DNA from: Loigolactobacillus rennini DSM 20253
GTDB taxonomy: Bacteria; Bacillota; Bacilli; Lactobacillales; Lactobacillaceae
Assembly (NCBI RefSeq): GCF_001436505.1
Contig: NZ_AYYI01000005.1
Location: 37,315 to 101,314, forward strand
Length of the DNA stretch: 64,000 bases
Direction of reading: 5' to 3'
Each line of letters starts with the position of its first letter. Position 1 is the first letter of the stretch. Shown here in pieces: positions 28,209 to 36,714 of this stretch. The notes beneath the pieces are model-generated. The model ran no database searches, was not told the DNA's origin, and was given only the letters and a program-made list of their open reading frames with translations. The position numbers and the translations under genes were made by a program.

Positions 28209-28237
28209 TTGACTAAAAATAGACAATAAATTAATAT
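28209..28237 (+). promoter_or_regulatory. promoter of the Asp23/AmaP stress cluster
   Basis: TTGACT (28209-28214) and TAATAT (28232-28237) are 17 bases apart, about 50 bases before the first small gene. It looks like a housekeeping promoter. Confidence 0.6.
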
Positions 28238-28285
28238 TACCTTATCGCAATGATAAGCAAAGTCAAAAACAGGAAAGGATGCGTG

Positions 28286-28408
28286 ATGAAATTCCCTTTA
28301 ATTTGGCTCCTTAGCATTGGCGCATTGATAGGTTTGTTAGTTGGCATGAGCCTTTTAGGCTTAGCAGTTTTTCTAGGACGTTTAAAAAGTAAGGAGGTTA
28401 GAAAATGA
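28286..28408 (+). CDS. 40-residue membrane protein, first gene of stress cluster
   Basis: A short frame from the ATG at 28286 after AGGAAAGG, encoding 40 residues. It has one or two hydrophobic segments (PLIWLLSIGALIGLLVGM and SLLGLAVFLG) and a basic tail GRLKSKEVRK. Its stop overlaps the amaP start as ATGA, and the amaP ribosome binding site AGGAGG lies inside it, so the coupling suggests a real gene. I do not know a function; small membrane proteins are common in Asp23/Gls24 clusters. Confidence 0.65.
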   Translation: MKFPLIWLLSIGALIGLLVGMSLLGLAVFLGRLKSKEVRK

Positions 28409-28956
28409 GTGCAAAGACAAAATGGCTGTTACTTCTGGCGAGTTTAATCGGCTTACTGCAGACGGCTTGGTTTACTGCATTAGTTTATCCCATTCCTAGA
28501 TTGTCCAGTTGGGTAACTACTTGGCAAGAACAACTGTCGTGGTCCCGTTGGTTAGGAATTGGACTAGGCGTTATCAGCGGCTTGGTTTTTCTAGGATTAT
28601 TGTTACTTGCTCTTTTCCGCCGCAAAACCGTTAAGCAGTTGAATTACCATACCGATCACGGCACATTGAGTTTGAACAAACAAGCGGTTGAAAAAAATGT
28701 GCAACACGCCATTAAGCAGCAACATCCAGTTGATCAAGTGAAAGTGACCGTCAAGTTGGCGAAAAACAAGAAAAAAACCACGGCTGACATTAAAGCGACG
28801 ACGGCTGCTGATCAAAACTTAGTGCAGCGCAGTCAAGCAATTAAACAGACAGCTGTAACGGCATTAGAAAATAGTTTAGGCGTACGGGTGAAAAAAGTGA
28901 CTGTTCATTTAACCCCGCAACAAAATGAAGCGCCGAAAGCAGCCCGGGTTGTTTAG
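28405..28956 (+). CDS. amaP: alkaline shock response membrane anchor protein AmaP
   Basis: A 183-residue protein with two N-terminal membrane helices (about residues 8-28 and 52-72) and a soluble part with DHGTLSLNKQAVEKNVQHAI, in which DUF-type AmaP/Asp23-like repeats appear. AmaP tethers Asp23 to the membrane in staphylococci. It is followed by DUF2273 and asp23 genes, which is the conserved order. It starts with ATG after AGGAGG. Confidence 0.85.
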   Translation: MSAKTKWLLLLASLIGLLQTAWFTALVYPIPRLSSWVTTWQEQLSWSRWLGIGLGVISGLVFLGLLLLALFRRKTVKQLNYHTDHGTLSLNKQAVEKNVQHAIKQQHPVDQVKVTVKLAKNKKKTTADIKATTAADQNLVQRSQAIKQTAVTALENSLGVRVKKVTVHLTPQQNEAPKAARVV

Positions 28957-28982
28957 CCCTTAAGGTAAAGGAGGTTTTATCC

Positions 28983-29171
28983 ATGATGGAATTGCTAAAA
29001 ACTTACCAATGGCCGTTAATTGGCGGCGTTGTTGGTCTGATCATTGCGATACTGTTTATTACCATCGGCTTTTTCTCAACATTGCTGGTGATCGCATTTG
29101 TCGCATTAGGCATTGTCGCAGGCTCGTATGTTGCTAAAAGTGGGTTACTGCAAAAACTGTTCAAACAATAG
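28983..29171 (+). CDS. DUF2273 small membrane protein
   Basis: A 62-residue protein with two hydrophobic helices (WPLIGGVVGLIIAILFITIG and LLVIAFVALGIVAGSYVA). It matches the DUF2273 family, found almost always next to amaP and asp23. The start is ATG-ATG at 28983 after AAAGGAGG. Its exact role in envelope stress is unknown. Confidence 0.85.
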   Translation: MMELLKTYQWPLIGGVVGLIIAILFITIGFFSTLLVIAFVALGIVAGSYVAKSGLLQKLFKQ

Positions 29172-29182
29172 GAGGGATTCAG

Positions 29183-29836
29183 ATGAAAGATCTAAAAACA
29201 CCGACACCACCAAAACCGTTGAAGACACCAACTTCCAGTCAAACTACCGGCACTTTAGCAGCACCCCAAACACCATCAACTTTTAAATCTGATCAACACA
29301 AAGGAGCGAATACTATGACAAACCAAAATTCAGCAGCAAAACAAATTAAAGGCCAATTAACTTACGAAGACAAAGCGATTCAAAAAATTGTCGGCTTAGC
29401 TATCTCTAACATTGACGACTTATTAACAGTTGATGGCGGCTTTTTCTCCAACATCACTGACAAATTAGTGAACTCAAGTGATGTGACAACTGGGATTAAC
29501 GTTGAAGTGGGCAAAAAACAAATTGCGGTTGACTTAGATATCGTGGCTGCTTACGGGGTTGACATTTCTGACCTTTACGACCAAATCAAAACCGCCATCG
29601 ACAAAGACATCAAGAAGATGACGGACTTAGAAGTGGTTGAAGTTAACGTAACGGTTGTGGACGTGAAAACAAAAGAAGAATACCAAAGTGATTCCGTAAC
29701 GTTGCAAGACCGTGTGAGCCACGCAACGGACAAAACGAAAGACGCCGTTAGCAGTGGGATGCAAAAAACAAAAGAATCTGTTAGTAGCGGCACACAAAAA
29801 GTAGCTGCTAAAGCAGAAGCTAGTCGCGTAGAATAA
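29183..29836 (+). CDS. asp23: Asp23/Gls24-family envelope stress protein
   Basis: A 217-residue protein. The Asp23 core (about residues 60-165) contains ISNIDDLLTVDGGFFSNI and VDLDIVAAYGVDISDLYDQIK. An N-terminal 44-residue Pro/Thr/Lys-rich extension and a C-terminal SSG-containing, lysine-rich repeated tail (DAVSSGMQKTKESVSSGTQK) flank it. The start at 29183 follows AGGAGGG. A second ATG at 29315 with its own AAAGGAG and normal family N-terminus could give a shorter product. The protein likely binds AmaP at the membrane and helps resist alkaline or cell-wall stress. Confidence 0.9.
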   Translation: MKDLKTPTPPKPLKTPTSSQTTGTLAAPQTPSTFKSDQHKGANTMTNQNSAAKQIKGQLTYEDKAIQKIVGLAISNIDDLLTVDGGFFSNITDKLVNSSDVTTGINVEVGKKQIAVDLDIVAAYGVDISDLYDQIKTAIDKDIKKMTDLEVVEVNVTVVDVKTKEEYQSDSVTLQDRVSHATDKTKDAVSSGMQKTKESVSSGTQKVAAKAEASRVE

Positions 29837-29865
29837 ATTCACTAATTTAGAAAGAGGTGCTTTAA

Positions 29866-30111
29866 ATGGGATTAATTTGGTCATTAATTGTCGGTGCTAT
29901 CATCGGTGCTATTGCCGGCGCCATCACTAATCGTGGTGCGGCAATGGGCTGGATCGCCAACATTGTTGCTGGTTTAGTCGGTTCCTGGTTAGGGCAAATG
30001 GTATTAGGTTCTTGGGGGCCGCATTTAGCCGGGATGGCGTTAGTACCATCCATCATTGGTGCGGTGGTTCTAGTCCTCATTGTCTCAGCAGTTGTCAGTC
30101 GCCGCAAATAA
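29866..30111 (+). CDS. GlsB/YeaQ/YmgE family stress-response membrane protein
   Basis: An 81-residue protein with three hydrophobic helices and the glycine-rich pattern IVGAIIGAIAGAITNRG typical of transglycosylase-associated/GlsB proteins. The family accompanies Gls24 proteins in enterococci. It starts with ATG after AGAAAGAGGTG. It is 29 bases from asp23 and part of the same operon. Confidence 0.88.
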   Translation: MGLIWSLIVGAIIGAIAGAITNRGAAMGWIANIVAGLVGSWLGQMVLGSWGPHLAGMALVPSIIGAVVLVLIVSAVVSRRK

Positions 30112-30129
30112 AGTGAGGAGGGCACCAGG

Positions 30130-30267
30130 ATGCAACTCTTAAAAACAACATTAAAAGTGATGGCAACTGGGACGCTAATTGTCGCAGGTGTGGTCATCGG
30201 CGGGACTGTTTTAGCCGCCAAAGGAATCGATCATTTAGGTGATGATTTAAACGATAAGCTACACTAG
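30130..30267 (+). CDS. 45-residue single-helix membrane protein
   Basis: A short frame from the ATG at 30130 with a strong GAGGAGG eight to ten bases before. It encodes one hydrophobic helix (TGTLIVAGVVIGGTVLAA) and an acidic tail GIDHLGDDLNDKLH. It is the last gene of the stress operon before its terminator. No family is recognised. Confidence 0.65.
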   Translation: MQLLKTTLKVMATGTLIVAGVVIGGTVLAAKGIDHLGDDLNDKLH

Positions 30268-30303
30268 TAAACGCACTGTTGTTTTAAAATTACCAAGTCA
30301 CTG

Positions 30304-30336
30304 TCGCATTGGCTGAATTAGCCAATGCGATTTTTT
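30304..30336 (+). terminator. terminator of the Asp23 stress operon
   Basis: An 11-bp perfect stem (TCGCATTGGCT and AGCCAATGCGA) with a 5-base loop is followed by TTTTTT. Confidence 0.9.
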
Positions 30337-30557
30337 AATTGGAATTTTCATGATCGATAGTTAAAATAAGAAAAATATCATCATAAAGCATTTTTTTCTC
30401 ATTACTTTTCAACCTAAAATTAATGCTAAAAGCAATAAGCTAATTGTTTTATTATTTTTGGAGGCTTAACCACTAGAAACCTAGAACAAACGCCATGATA
30501 GCGCATAATTAGCTAGCTTTTTGCTAGTAGCACATGCTACCATATAACATAGGTATC

Positions 30558-30624
30558 TTATTTATTGGGATTGAAAAAACAACGCCATTATTTCGTTTAT
30601 TTTTTAATGACACCCAATAAATAA
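30558..30624 (+). promoter_or_regulatory. long inverted repeat in the yjeM leader
   Basis: The arms TTATTTATTGGG (30558-30569) and CCCAATAAATAA (30613-30624) are perfect 12-base complements separated by 43 bases, and end 32 bases before the yjeM start. A TAGC/GCTA hairpin lies just upstream (near 30511-30530). There is no T run, so it is more likely a leader structure or a looped operator than a terminator. The remaining part of 30337-30557 is AT-rich and shows no gene. Confidence 0.45.
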
Positions 30625-30656
30625 CTTAAAAATAATTGTGAGGGGAATGATGTTAT

Positions 30657-32150
30657 TTGTCTGCGACAAAGAAGAAAATGGCATTGGGCGCATTAGTCAT
30701 GATGATCTTCACATCGGTGTTTGGCTTTGCTAACGCACCGGTGGCTTATTATTTAATGGGCTATGGCTCCATTGTCTTTTACCTTGGCGCTGCAATCTTG
30801 TTCTTTATTCCGTATGCATTAATGATGGCGGAATATGGATCATCGATTAAAGGGGAAAATAGTGGGATGTACACTTGGCTAGAAGTCAGTGTCGGTCCCC
30901 GTTTTGCCTTTATTGGGACGTTTATGTGGTTTGCGTCATACATAATTTGGATGGTCTCCACCTCGTCCAAAGTTTGGATTCCGTTCACCACGACTTTTGC
31001 TGGTAGTGACCAGACCCAAAATTTAAGTTTTCTGTCTTTGAATTCTACGCAAACAGTCGGTTTGTTAGCTTGTTTATGGATGGTGATCGTGACATGGGTC
31101 TCGATCAAAGGGGTTAAGAAAATTGTTAAAATCACCAGTTTAGGTGGTTTAGCCGTAACTAGTTTAAACGCTGTTTTACTATTAGTTTCTGGGATTATTT
31201 TAGTAGCCAATAAAGGTCATTTAGAACAACCATTCCGCCACATTTTGCATTCACCTAACCCAGCTTATCAAAGTCCGATTGGGCTGTTAGGCTTTGCTGT
31301 GTTTGCACTGTTTGCTTATGGTGGTCTGGAAGTTCTCGGTAGTATGGTGGATGACACTAAAAACCCATCAAAGACTTTCCCGAAAGGCATTATTTTGTCT
31401 GCCATTGTGATTACGGTGGGCTATGCCGTTGGGATCTTCTGCTGGGGGATCAGTACGAACTGGGATGGCGTTTTGTCCAGCCACACCACTAACTTAGGGA
31501 ATATTAGCTATGTCATGATGAGCAACCTAGGTTTTCAATTAGGGGATAGCATTGGTTTAAGTCACGCAACGGCGGTTACCTTAGGGCAATGGTTTGCGCG
31601 TTACACTGGTTTAGGGATGTTCTTGTCCTATGCGGGTGCATTCTTTACTTTAATTTATTCACCGATCAAAACCTTAGTGCTTGGGACGCCAAAAGAAATC
31701 TGGCCTAAGAAATTCACCCACTTAAATAAAGCTGGCATGCCAAATTATGCGATGTGGACTGAATGTGCCTTAGTTTGTGCCATCATTTTAATTGCGTCCT
31801 TTGGGATGTCTGATCCGTCTGCTTTCTACAATATTTTAACGTTGATGGCGAACGTTTCGATGACATTACCATATTTGTTCTTAATTTATGCCTTTCCTAA
31901 ATTTAAGAAGACGCCTAATTTAGATCGGCCATTTGTGGCTTATAAATCACACGGCTTTACGTTATTTGTTACCATTGTTGTCTTTGTGATTATTTTAGGC
32001 GCAAACATCTTTACGATCTTCCAGCCTGCCATCGAAGGGCGTGGCTTCCAAGATACAATTTGGATGATCGCAGGCCCAATAGGCTTCTCAATCTTAAGTA
32101 TTTTGATTTACCAACGCTATGCGCGTAAACAAAAAGCAGCGGGTAAATAA
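30657..32150 (+). CDS. yjeM: YjeM-type amino acid permease (glutamate/GABA antiporter family)
   Basis: A 497-residue APC-superfamily transporter with about 12 helices. The N-terminal stretch LGALVMMIFTSVFGFANAPVAYYLMGYGSI and the segments GPRFAFIGTFMWFASYIIWMVSTS (in part) and MANVSMTLPYLFL closely resemble the enterobacterial YjeM protein. Substrates are probably amino acids or amines; none is proved. The start is a TTG at 30657 behind GAGGGG. It is a single gene, sharing a bidirectional terminator with araR. Confidence 0.9.
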   Translation: MSATKKKMALGALVMMIFTSVFGFANAPVAYYLMGYGSIVFYLGAAILFFIPYALMMAEYGSSIKGENSGMYTWLEVSVGPRFAFIGTFMWFASYIIWMVSTSSKVWIPFTTTFAGSDQTQNLSFLSLNSTQTVGLLACLWMVIVTWVSIKGVKKIVKITSLGGLAVTSLNAVLLLVSGIILVANKGHLEQPFRHILHSPNPAYQSPIGLLGFAVFALFAYGGLEVLGSMVDDTKNPSKTFPKGIILSAIVITVGYAVGIFCWGISTNWDGVLSSHTTNLGNISYVMMSNLGFQLGDSIGLSHATAVTLGQWFARYTGLGMFLSYAGAFFTLIYSPIKTLVLGTPKEIWPKKFTHLNKAGMPNYAMWTECALVCAIILIASFGMSDPSAFYNILTLMANVSMTLPYLFLIYAFPKFKKTPNLDRPFVAYKSHGFTLFVTIVVFVIILGANIFTIFQPAIEGRGFQDTIWMIAGPIGFSILSILIYQRYARKQKAAGK

Positions 32151-32168
32151 CCGTTTTTAAACATGAAT

Positions 32169-32213
32169 AAAACCGGGTGAGACGGAATTCATTTCCGTTT
32201 CACCCGGTTTTTT
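32169..32213. terminator. bidirectional terminator between yjeM and araR
   Basis: Arms AAAACCGGGTGA...GACGGAA and TTCCGTTTCACCCGGTTTT pair over about 18 positions with one G-T pair, and both ends carry T runs on the respective strand. It serves two converging genes. Confidence 0.92.
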
Positions 32214-32218
32214 GATGC

Positions 32219-33304
32219 TTATTTTTCAGTTGCTGGCGTGGCGACAGACCGGCGAATTTTCAGTTGCGGCTGGTGCATGATGGAATTAAATGGTTTACCT
32301 TTGATTAGACTGAGAATGCCCCGGCCGGCTTCTTCGCCGACGCTCCGGCGATCATAGTGCATGGTGGTCAGGCTGGGTGTTAGGTAATAAGCAGAATCAT
32401 AATCGTCAAAACCAATCAGTGAAATATCTTGGGGAACGTTGTAACCAGTTTGCTTTAATTTATCCAATACTTGAACGGCGAGCTCATCGTTATAGCAAGC
32501 GATGGCAGTGGGCCGTTTGTCCGCGGTTAAATAAAAATCGATTTTTTTGCTGATCACGCTAAATGGATCGTGGGAACTATACATAATGATGTTGCTTTGC
32601 GATAGATCAGCATTAGCTTCTTGGTATGCTTGAATGAAACCGTTCATGCGGTGGGTTCCTTGGCGATCATCTGCTTGAAAAACACCTAAAATTCGTTTGT
32701 GCCCCTGGCTTAAAACATAACGAATTAGTTTTTTCTCTGCTTTAGCGTCAGCGTTTTGAATCGATGGAAAATCTAATTCTGGGTATTCCGCGTTTAAAAA
32801 TAAAATGGGAATTTGACTTTGCGCGATTCGTTGATAAATATCCAGATTAGGATTTGGTTTAGCACTTTCGCTGGGCTCCACAATTAAGCCAGCGACTTGA
32901 GAATCTAACATTTTAATTAAACTCAGCCGTTCCCGAGTTGGGTCGTTATGGGTGTTGGCCAATAGGAGTGAATAGTTTTCTTTATAGATAACGGCATCCA
33001 CTTGGGAAATAATTTGTGGGAAAATATAATCCGCAATGTGCGTGCAGATTAAACCGATTGTTTTGCTTTCGGTATTGGCCCGCCATTTTTTATTCCAATC
33101 CTGAACGTACATTCCGCTGCCTTGTACTTTATAAATCAAGTGTTCGTGCTGCAACTCGGTTAATGCCCGGCGGACTGCGTAGCGTGATTTGTGAAATTGC
33201 CGCATGAGCTCATTTTCAGTCGGTAATTTATCATTAACCCGGTAAGTGCCAAACGTAATTTTATGCTTTAAATTTTCTTTAATCATAATGTAGTCGCTTT
33301 TCAT
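32219..33304 (-). CDS. araR: arabinose operon repressor AraR
   Basis: A 361-residue chimeric regulator: an N-terminal GntR-type winged helix (residues about 1-70, LPTENELMRQFHKSRYAVRRAL) is joined to a LacI/periplasmic-binding-like sugar domain (from about residue 80, TIGLICTHIADYIFPQII). This domain order is typical of Bacillota AraR, which represses ara genes until L-arabinose binds. The gene is divergent from araE and lies beside araBDA. It starts with ATG after GGGGAG. It probably binds a palindrome just before its own gene. Confidence 0.93.
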   Translation of the reverse strand: MKSDYIMIKENLKHKITFGTYRVNDKLPTENELMRQFHKSRYAVRRALTELQHEHLIYKVQGSGMYVQDWNKKWRANTESKTIGLICTHIADYIFPQIISQVDAVIYKENYSLLLANTHNDPTRERLSLIKMLDSQVAGLIVEPSESAKPNPNLDIYQRIAQSQIPILFLNAEYPELDFPSIQNADAKAEKKLIRYVLSQGHKRILGVFQADDRQGTHRMNGFIQAYQEANADLSQSNIIMYSSHDPFSVISKKIDFYLTADKRPTAIACYNDELAVQVLDKLKQTGYNVPQDISLIGFDDYDSAYYLTPSLTTMHYDRRSVGEEAGRGILSLIKGKPFNSIMHQPQLKIRRSVATPATEK

Positions 33305-33323
33305 TTTAAACTCCCCATAATTT

Positions 33324-33335
33324 ATTTGAACAAAT
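33324..33335. promoter_or_regulatory. candidate AraR operator
   Basis: The sequence ATTTGAACAAAT has ATTTG/CAAAT arms like the ATTTG...CAAAT ends of known AraR boxes, although the central part is shorter. It lies 20 bases before the araR start, suited to autoregulation. Two copies of CGAACCAATTT at 33447 and 33553 in the same intergenic region may be half sites. Confidence 0.4.
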
Positions 33336-33572
33336 TATTCTTTCAAAAATAATTATGGCGTGATGCCGCTTAATTATTTTAGGTCACTACCATAAAATAC
33401 ACGATATTGAGCGATTCTTCAAGCTAAAACCGATTTATTTTCTAGTCGAACCAATTTGGCTAGTGTAAGCGATAAAAAAATAAATATTTTTTTGTTTTCA
33501 TTTCGGCTGTGATAGGTAAAGGGCTTTCTTGAAATTAATCGCTGAATTTATCCGAACCAATTTTTATACCCG

Positions 33573-33614
33573 TTGACTTATTCGCATGAAAATCATATGC
33601 TGTAAGTGTTTACA
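33573..33614 (+). promoter_or_regulatory. ara promoter overlapped by a CcpA (cre) site
   Basis: TTGACT (33573-33578) and TATGCT (33596-33601) are 17 bases apart. TGTAAGTGTTTACA at 33601-33614 is a near-perfect cre palindrome covering the start site. A second cre-like stretch TGTAAGCGATAA is at 33464. CcpA bound here would block araE expression in glucose. This accounts for the 387-base gap between araR and araE, where I see no gene. Confidence 0.7.
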
Positions 33615-33691
33615 GGAAACGGTTACGCTAAAAGCTTTAAATTAGATGACGTTTTAAGTCGTTTCAGTTTTTTATTAAGGGGGAAAGTTCA

Positions 33692-35065
33692 GTGGCAACA
33701 GAAAAAAAGATACCTAGTAGTTTTATCTATTTTTTCGGTTCATTTGGTGGTATTTTATTTGGTTATGATATTGGTGTCATGACCGGGGCGCTACCGTTTT
33801 TACAAAGCGATTGGAATTTAACCAACGCGTCGATTGTCGGCTGGATCACTTCAGCTGTGATGTTTGGTGCGATTTTTGGTGGTGCCGCTGCCGGGCAGCT
33901 TTCAGATAAATTTGGTCGGCGGAAAATGATTTTAGTTTCAGCTATTATTTTTGCAGTATTTTCAATTTTATCGATGGTTTCGCCTAATAACGGTCAATTT
34001 TACCTCATTATTGTCCGGATTCTTTTAGGCTTGGCTGTTGGGGCTGCCTCCGCTTTAGTTCCGGCTTACATGTCAGAAATGGCGCCGGCTAGAGTGCGGG
34101 GGAGTTTATCTGGACTTAACCAGACCATGATTGTTTCTGGTATGTTGTTGTCTTACATCATGGACTTCTTCTTAAAGGATTTGCCTGAAGCTTGGGGCTG
34201 GCGCTTAATGTTAGGGCTAGCTGCAGTACCAGCGATTATCCTTTATCTCGGTGTGCTACGCTTGCCGGAATCACCACGGTTTTTAATCAAAAACGGTAAA
34301 GTAGATCAAGCACGGCGTGTCTTGTCTTACATTCGTAATGACGACGAAATTGATGGTGAAATCAAACAGATCCAAGAAACTTCTTCTGAGGAAAAAGCAG
34401 CTTACAAGCAGTCGTCTTGGGCTTCCTTATTTAGTGGTAAGTATCGTTACTTAGTAATTGCTGGTGTTGGGGTTGCAGCCTTCCAGCAATTTCAAGGGGC
34501 TAACGCGATTTTCTACTACATTCCGTTAATTGTTGAAAAAGCTACGGGCAATGCTGCTAGTTCAGCATTACTGTGGCCAATTGTTCAAGGTGTTATTTTA
34601 GTCATTGGGTCATTGGTTTACATTGCTATCGCTGAAAAATTCAAGCGGCGGACCTTGTTAATGATGGGTGGTACCGTAATGGGCTTATCCTTCCTGTTGC
34701 CATCATTGATTAACAGTGTGGTTAAAAATGCCAATCCAATGATGATTGTCGTTTTCTTATCTATTTACGTTGCGTTTTATTCATTTACTTGGGCACCTTT
34801 GACATGGGTCCTTGTCGGTGAAATCTTCCCATTAGCCATTCGGGGTCGGGCATCTGGTTTAGCATCATCCTTTAATTGGATCGGTTCTTGGGCAGTTGGT
34901 TTATTATTCCCAGTGATGACAGCTTCCATGTCACAAGAAGCCGTATTTGCGATTTTCGGGATTATCTGTATCTTAGGTGTCTTGTTCATCCGCTTCCGCG
35001 TTCCGGAAACCAAAGGCTTAACTTTAGAGAAGATCGAAGAAGAAGGTATGAAACACAATAAGTAA
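33692..35065 (+). CDS. araE: arabinose-proton symporter, MFS sugar porter
   Basis: A 457-residue protein with 12 predicted helices. The sugar-porter signatures are GFGILFGYDIGVMTGA-like (GGILFGYDIGVMTGALPF), DKFGRRK, PESPRFL, QQFQGANAIFYY and PETKGLTLE. It should import L-arabinose with protons. It starts at a GTG after AAGGGGGAAAG. It is the first gene of araE-araB-araD-araA. The substrate is inferred from the neighbours. Confidence 0.92.
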   Translation: MATEKKIPSSFIYFFGSFGGILFGYDIGVMTGALPFLQSDWNLTNASIVGWITSAVMFGAIFGGAAAGQLSDKFGRRKMILVSAIIFAVFSILSMVSPNNGQFYLIIVRILLGLAVGAASALVPAYMSEMAPARVRGSLSGLNQTMIVSGMLLSYIMDFFLKDLPEAWGWRLMLGLAAVPAIILYLGVLRLPESPRFLIKNGKVDQARRVLSYIRNDDEIDGEIKQIQETSSEEKAAYKQSSWASLFSGKYRYLVIAGVGVAAFQQFQGANAIFYYIPLIVEKATGNAASSALLWPIVQGVILVIGSLVYIAIAEKFKRRTLLMMGGTVMGLSFLLPSLINSVVKNANPMMIVVFLSIYVAFYSFTWAPLTWVLVGEIFPLAIRGRASGLASSFNWIGSWAVGLLFPVMTASMSQEAVFAIFGIICILGVLFIRFRVPETKGLTLEKIEEEGMKHNK

Positions 35066-35090
35066 CGTCAAGCTTAAAGGAGGGCACAAC

Positions 35091-36704
35091 ATGAATATTG
35101 CAGAAATTGCCCAAATGATTCAATCTGGACAGACAACGCTTGGGATTGAACTTGGGTCAACGCAAATTAAATCGGTGTTGATCACCAAAGATTTTAAACC
35201 GATTGCTTCCGGTAGTTTTCTTTGGAAAAACAGCTTAAAAGATGGTGTGTGGACTTATTCGTTAAAAGATGTTTGGCAAGGCATCGAAAAAAGCTATGTG
35301 CAATTAGCTGCTGATGTTGCCAGCAAATATCATGTAAAAATTGAAAAAATTGGTGCGATTGGTGTCAGTGCCATGATGCATGGCTACTTAGCCTTTGATA
35401 AAAATGATCAACAGTTAGTGCCGTTTCGGACCTGGCGGAATACCATTACTGGCGATGCAGCTGAAGCATTAACTAAATTGTTCAACTTCAACATTCCGTT
35501 ACGCTGGAGTATCGCCCATTTGTACCACGCGATTTTAAAAGTTGAGCCACACGTCAAAGATGTGGCTTACATCACCACTTTAGCTGGCTATGTTCACTGG
35601 CAATTATCCGGCCAGAAAAACATCGGTGTTGGTGATGCTTCTGGGATGTTTCCAATTGATGAAAAAGGTCAGTTTGATCAAAAACGGATCGCTCAATTTG
35701 ATCAACTACCTAAAGTCAAGCCATATCCTTGGCAGTTGGCAGATATTTTACCAACAGTGCTTAAAGCAGGTCAAAGTGCTGGTGAATTAACTGCTAAAGG
35801 AGCCAAACTATTGGATCCTAGTGGTGCTTTACAACCAGGTAGCGTGATGGCACCGCCAGAAGGTGATGCTGGGACTGGGATGATCAGCACTAACAGTGTT
35901 CGGCTACGTACCGGTAATATTTCGGTGGGGACCTCCGCTTTTTCAATGGTTGTTTTAGACAAGCCATTGAAGCACGTTCACCGGGACATTGACATCGTTA
36001 CGACGCCAGATGGTTTACCCGTTGCGATGGTGCACATCAATAATTGCTCATCAGACATCAATGCATGGGCAGATATTTTCAAAGAGTTTGCCGCACGGCT
36101 TGGCCATAACGTTAAACCAGATGAACTTTATGAAACCTTGTTCTTGGATGCAACCAAATCTGATCCTGATGCAGGGGGCTTAGTCAATTATGGCTATCTT
36201 TCTGGTGAACCGATTACTAAAACCCAAGAAGGGCGACCGCTTTTCGTGCGGACACCAAATAGCCACTTTACCTTAGCAAACTTCATGTTGGCGCAATTGT
36301 ATTCTGCGTTTGCACCGTTAAAGATTGGGATGGATATTTTAACGCAAGAAGAAGGCATCACCACTGATGTGATGATTGCGCAAGGTGGTTTGTTCAAAAC
36401 ACCAGTTGTGGGTCAACAAGTCTTGTCTAACGCATTAAACGTACCAATCTCCGTCATGACCAACGCTAGTGTCGGTGGTCCTTGGGGCATGGCCGTCTTA
36501 GCACAATACGTCTTATCCGGTGCTAAGGAATCATTAGCTGATTACTTGGATGTGCACGTTTTCCCAGATTCAGAAATTATGACATTAAGTCCTGAACCGG
36601 CTAGTGTTGCTGGTTATCAAAAATATATCGACCGTTATCAGGCCGCTTTAGATGTTGAAAATCATGCAGATGTTTTAAAAGATCCGCAAAATCACGCAGA
36701 ATAG
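35091..36704 (+). CDS. araB: ribulokinase (FGGY family)
   Basis: A 537-residue sugar kinase phosphorylating L-ribulose. The ATP-binding phosphate 1 motif GIELGSTQIKSVLI is near residue 18, and FGGY-type domains follow (GVSAMMHGYLAFD, GVGDASGMFPID, IAQGGLFKTP). It is of the type used in lactobacilli, between arabinose transporter and epimerase. It starts with ATG after AAAGGAGGG and ends 10 bases before araD. Confidence 0.92.
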   Translation: MNIAEIAQMIQSGQTTLGIELGSTQIKSVLITKDFKPIASGSFLWKNSLKDGVWTYSLKDVWQGIEKSYVQLAADVASKYHVKIEKIGAIGVSAMMHGYLAFDKNDQQLVPFRTWRNTITGDAAEALTKLFNFNIPLRWSIAHLYHAILKVEPHVKDVAYITTLAGYVHWQLSGQKNIGVGDASGMFPIDEKGQFDQKRIAQFDQLPKVKPYPWQLADILPTVLKAGQSAGELTAKGAKLLDPSGALQPGSVMAPPEGDAGTGMISTNSVRLRTGNISVGTSAFSMVVLDKPLKHVHRDIDIVTTPDGLPVAMVHINNCSSDINAWADIFKEFAARLGHNVKPDELYETLFLDATKSDPDAGGLVNYGYLSGEPITKTQEGRPLFVRTPNSHFTLANFMLAQLYSAFAPLKIGMDILTQEEGITTDVMIAQGGLFKTPVVGQQVLSNALNVPISVMTNASVGGPWGMAVLAQYVLSGAKESLADYLDVHVFPDSEIMTLSPEPASVAGYQKYIDRYQAALDVENHADVLKDPQNHAE

Positions 36705-36714
36705 GGTGAATTGA

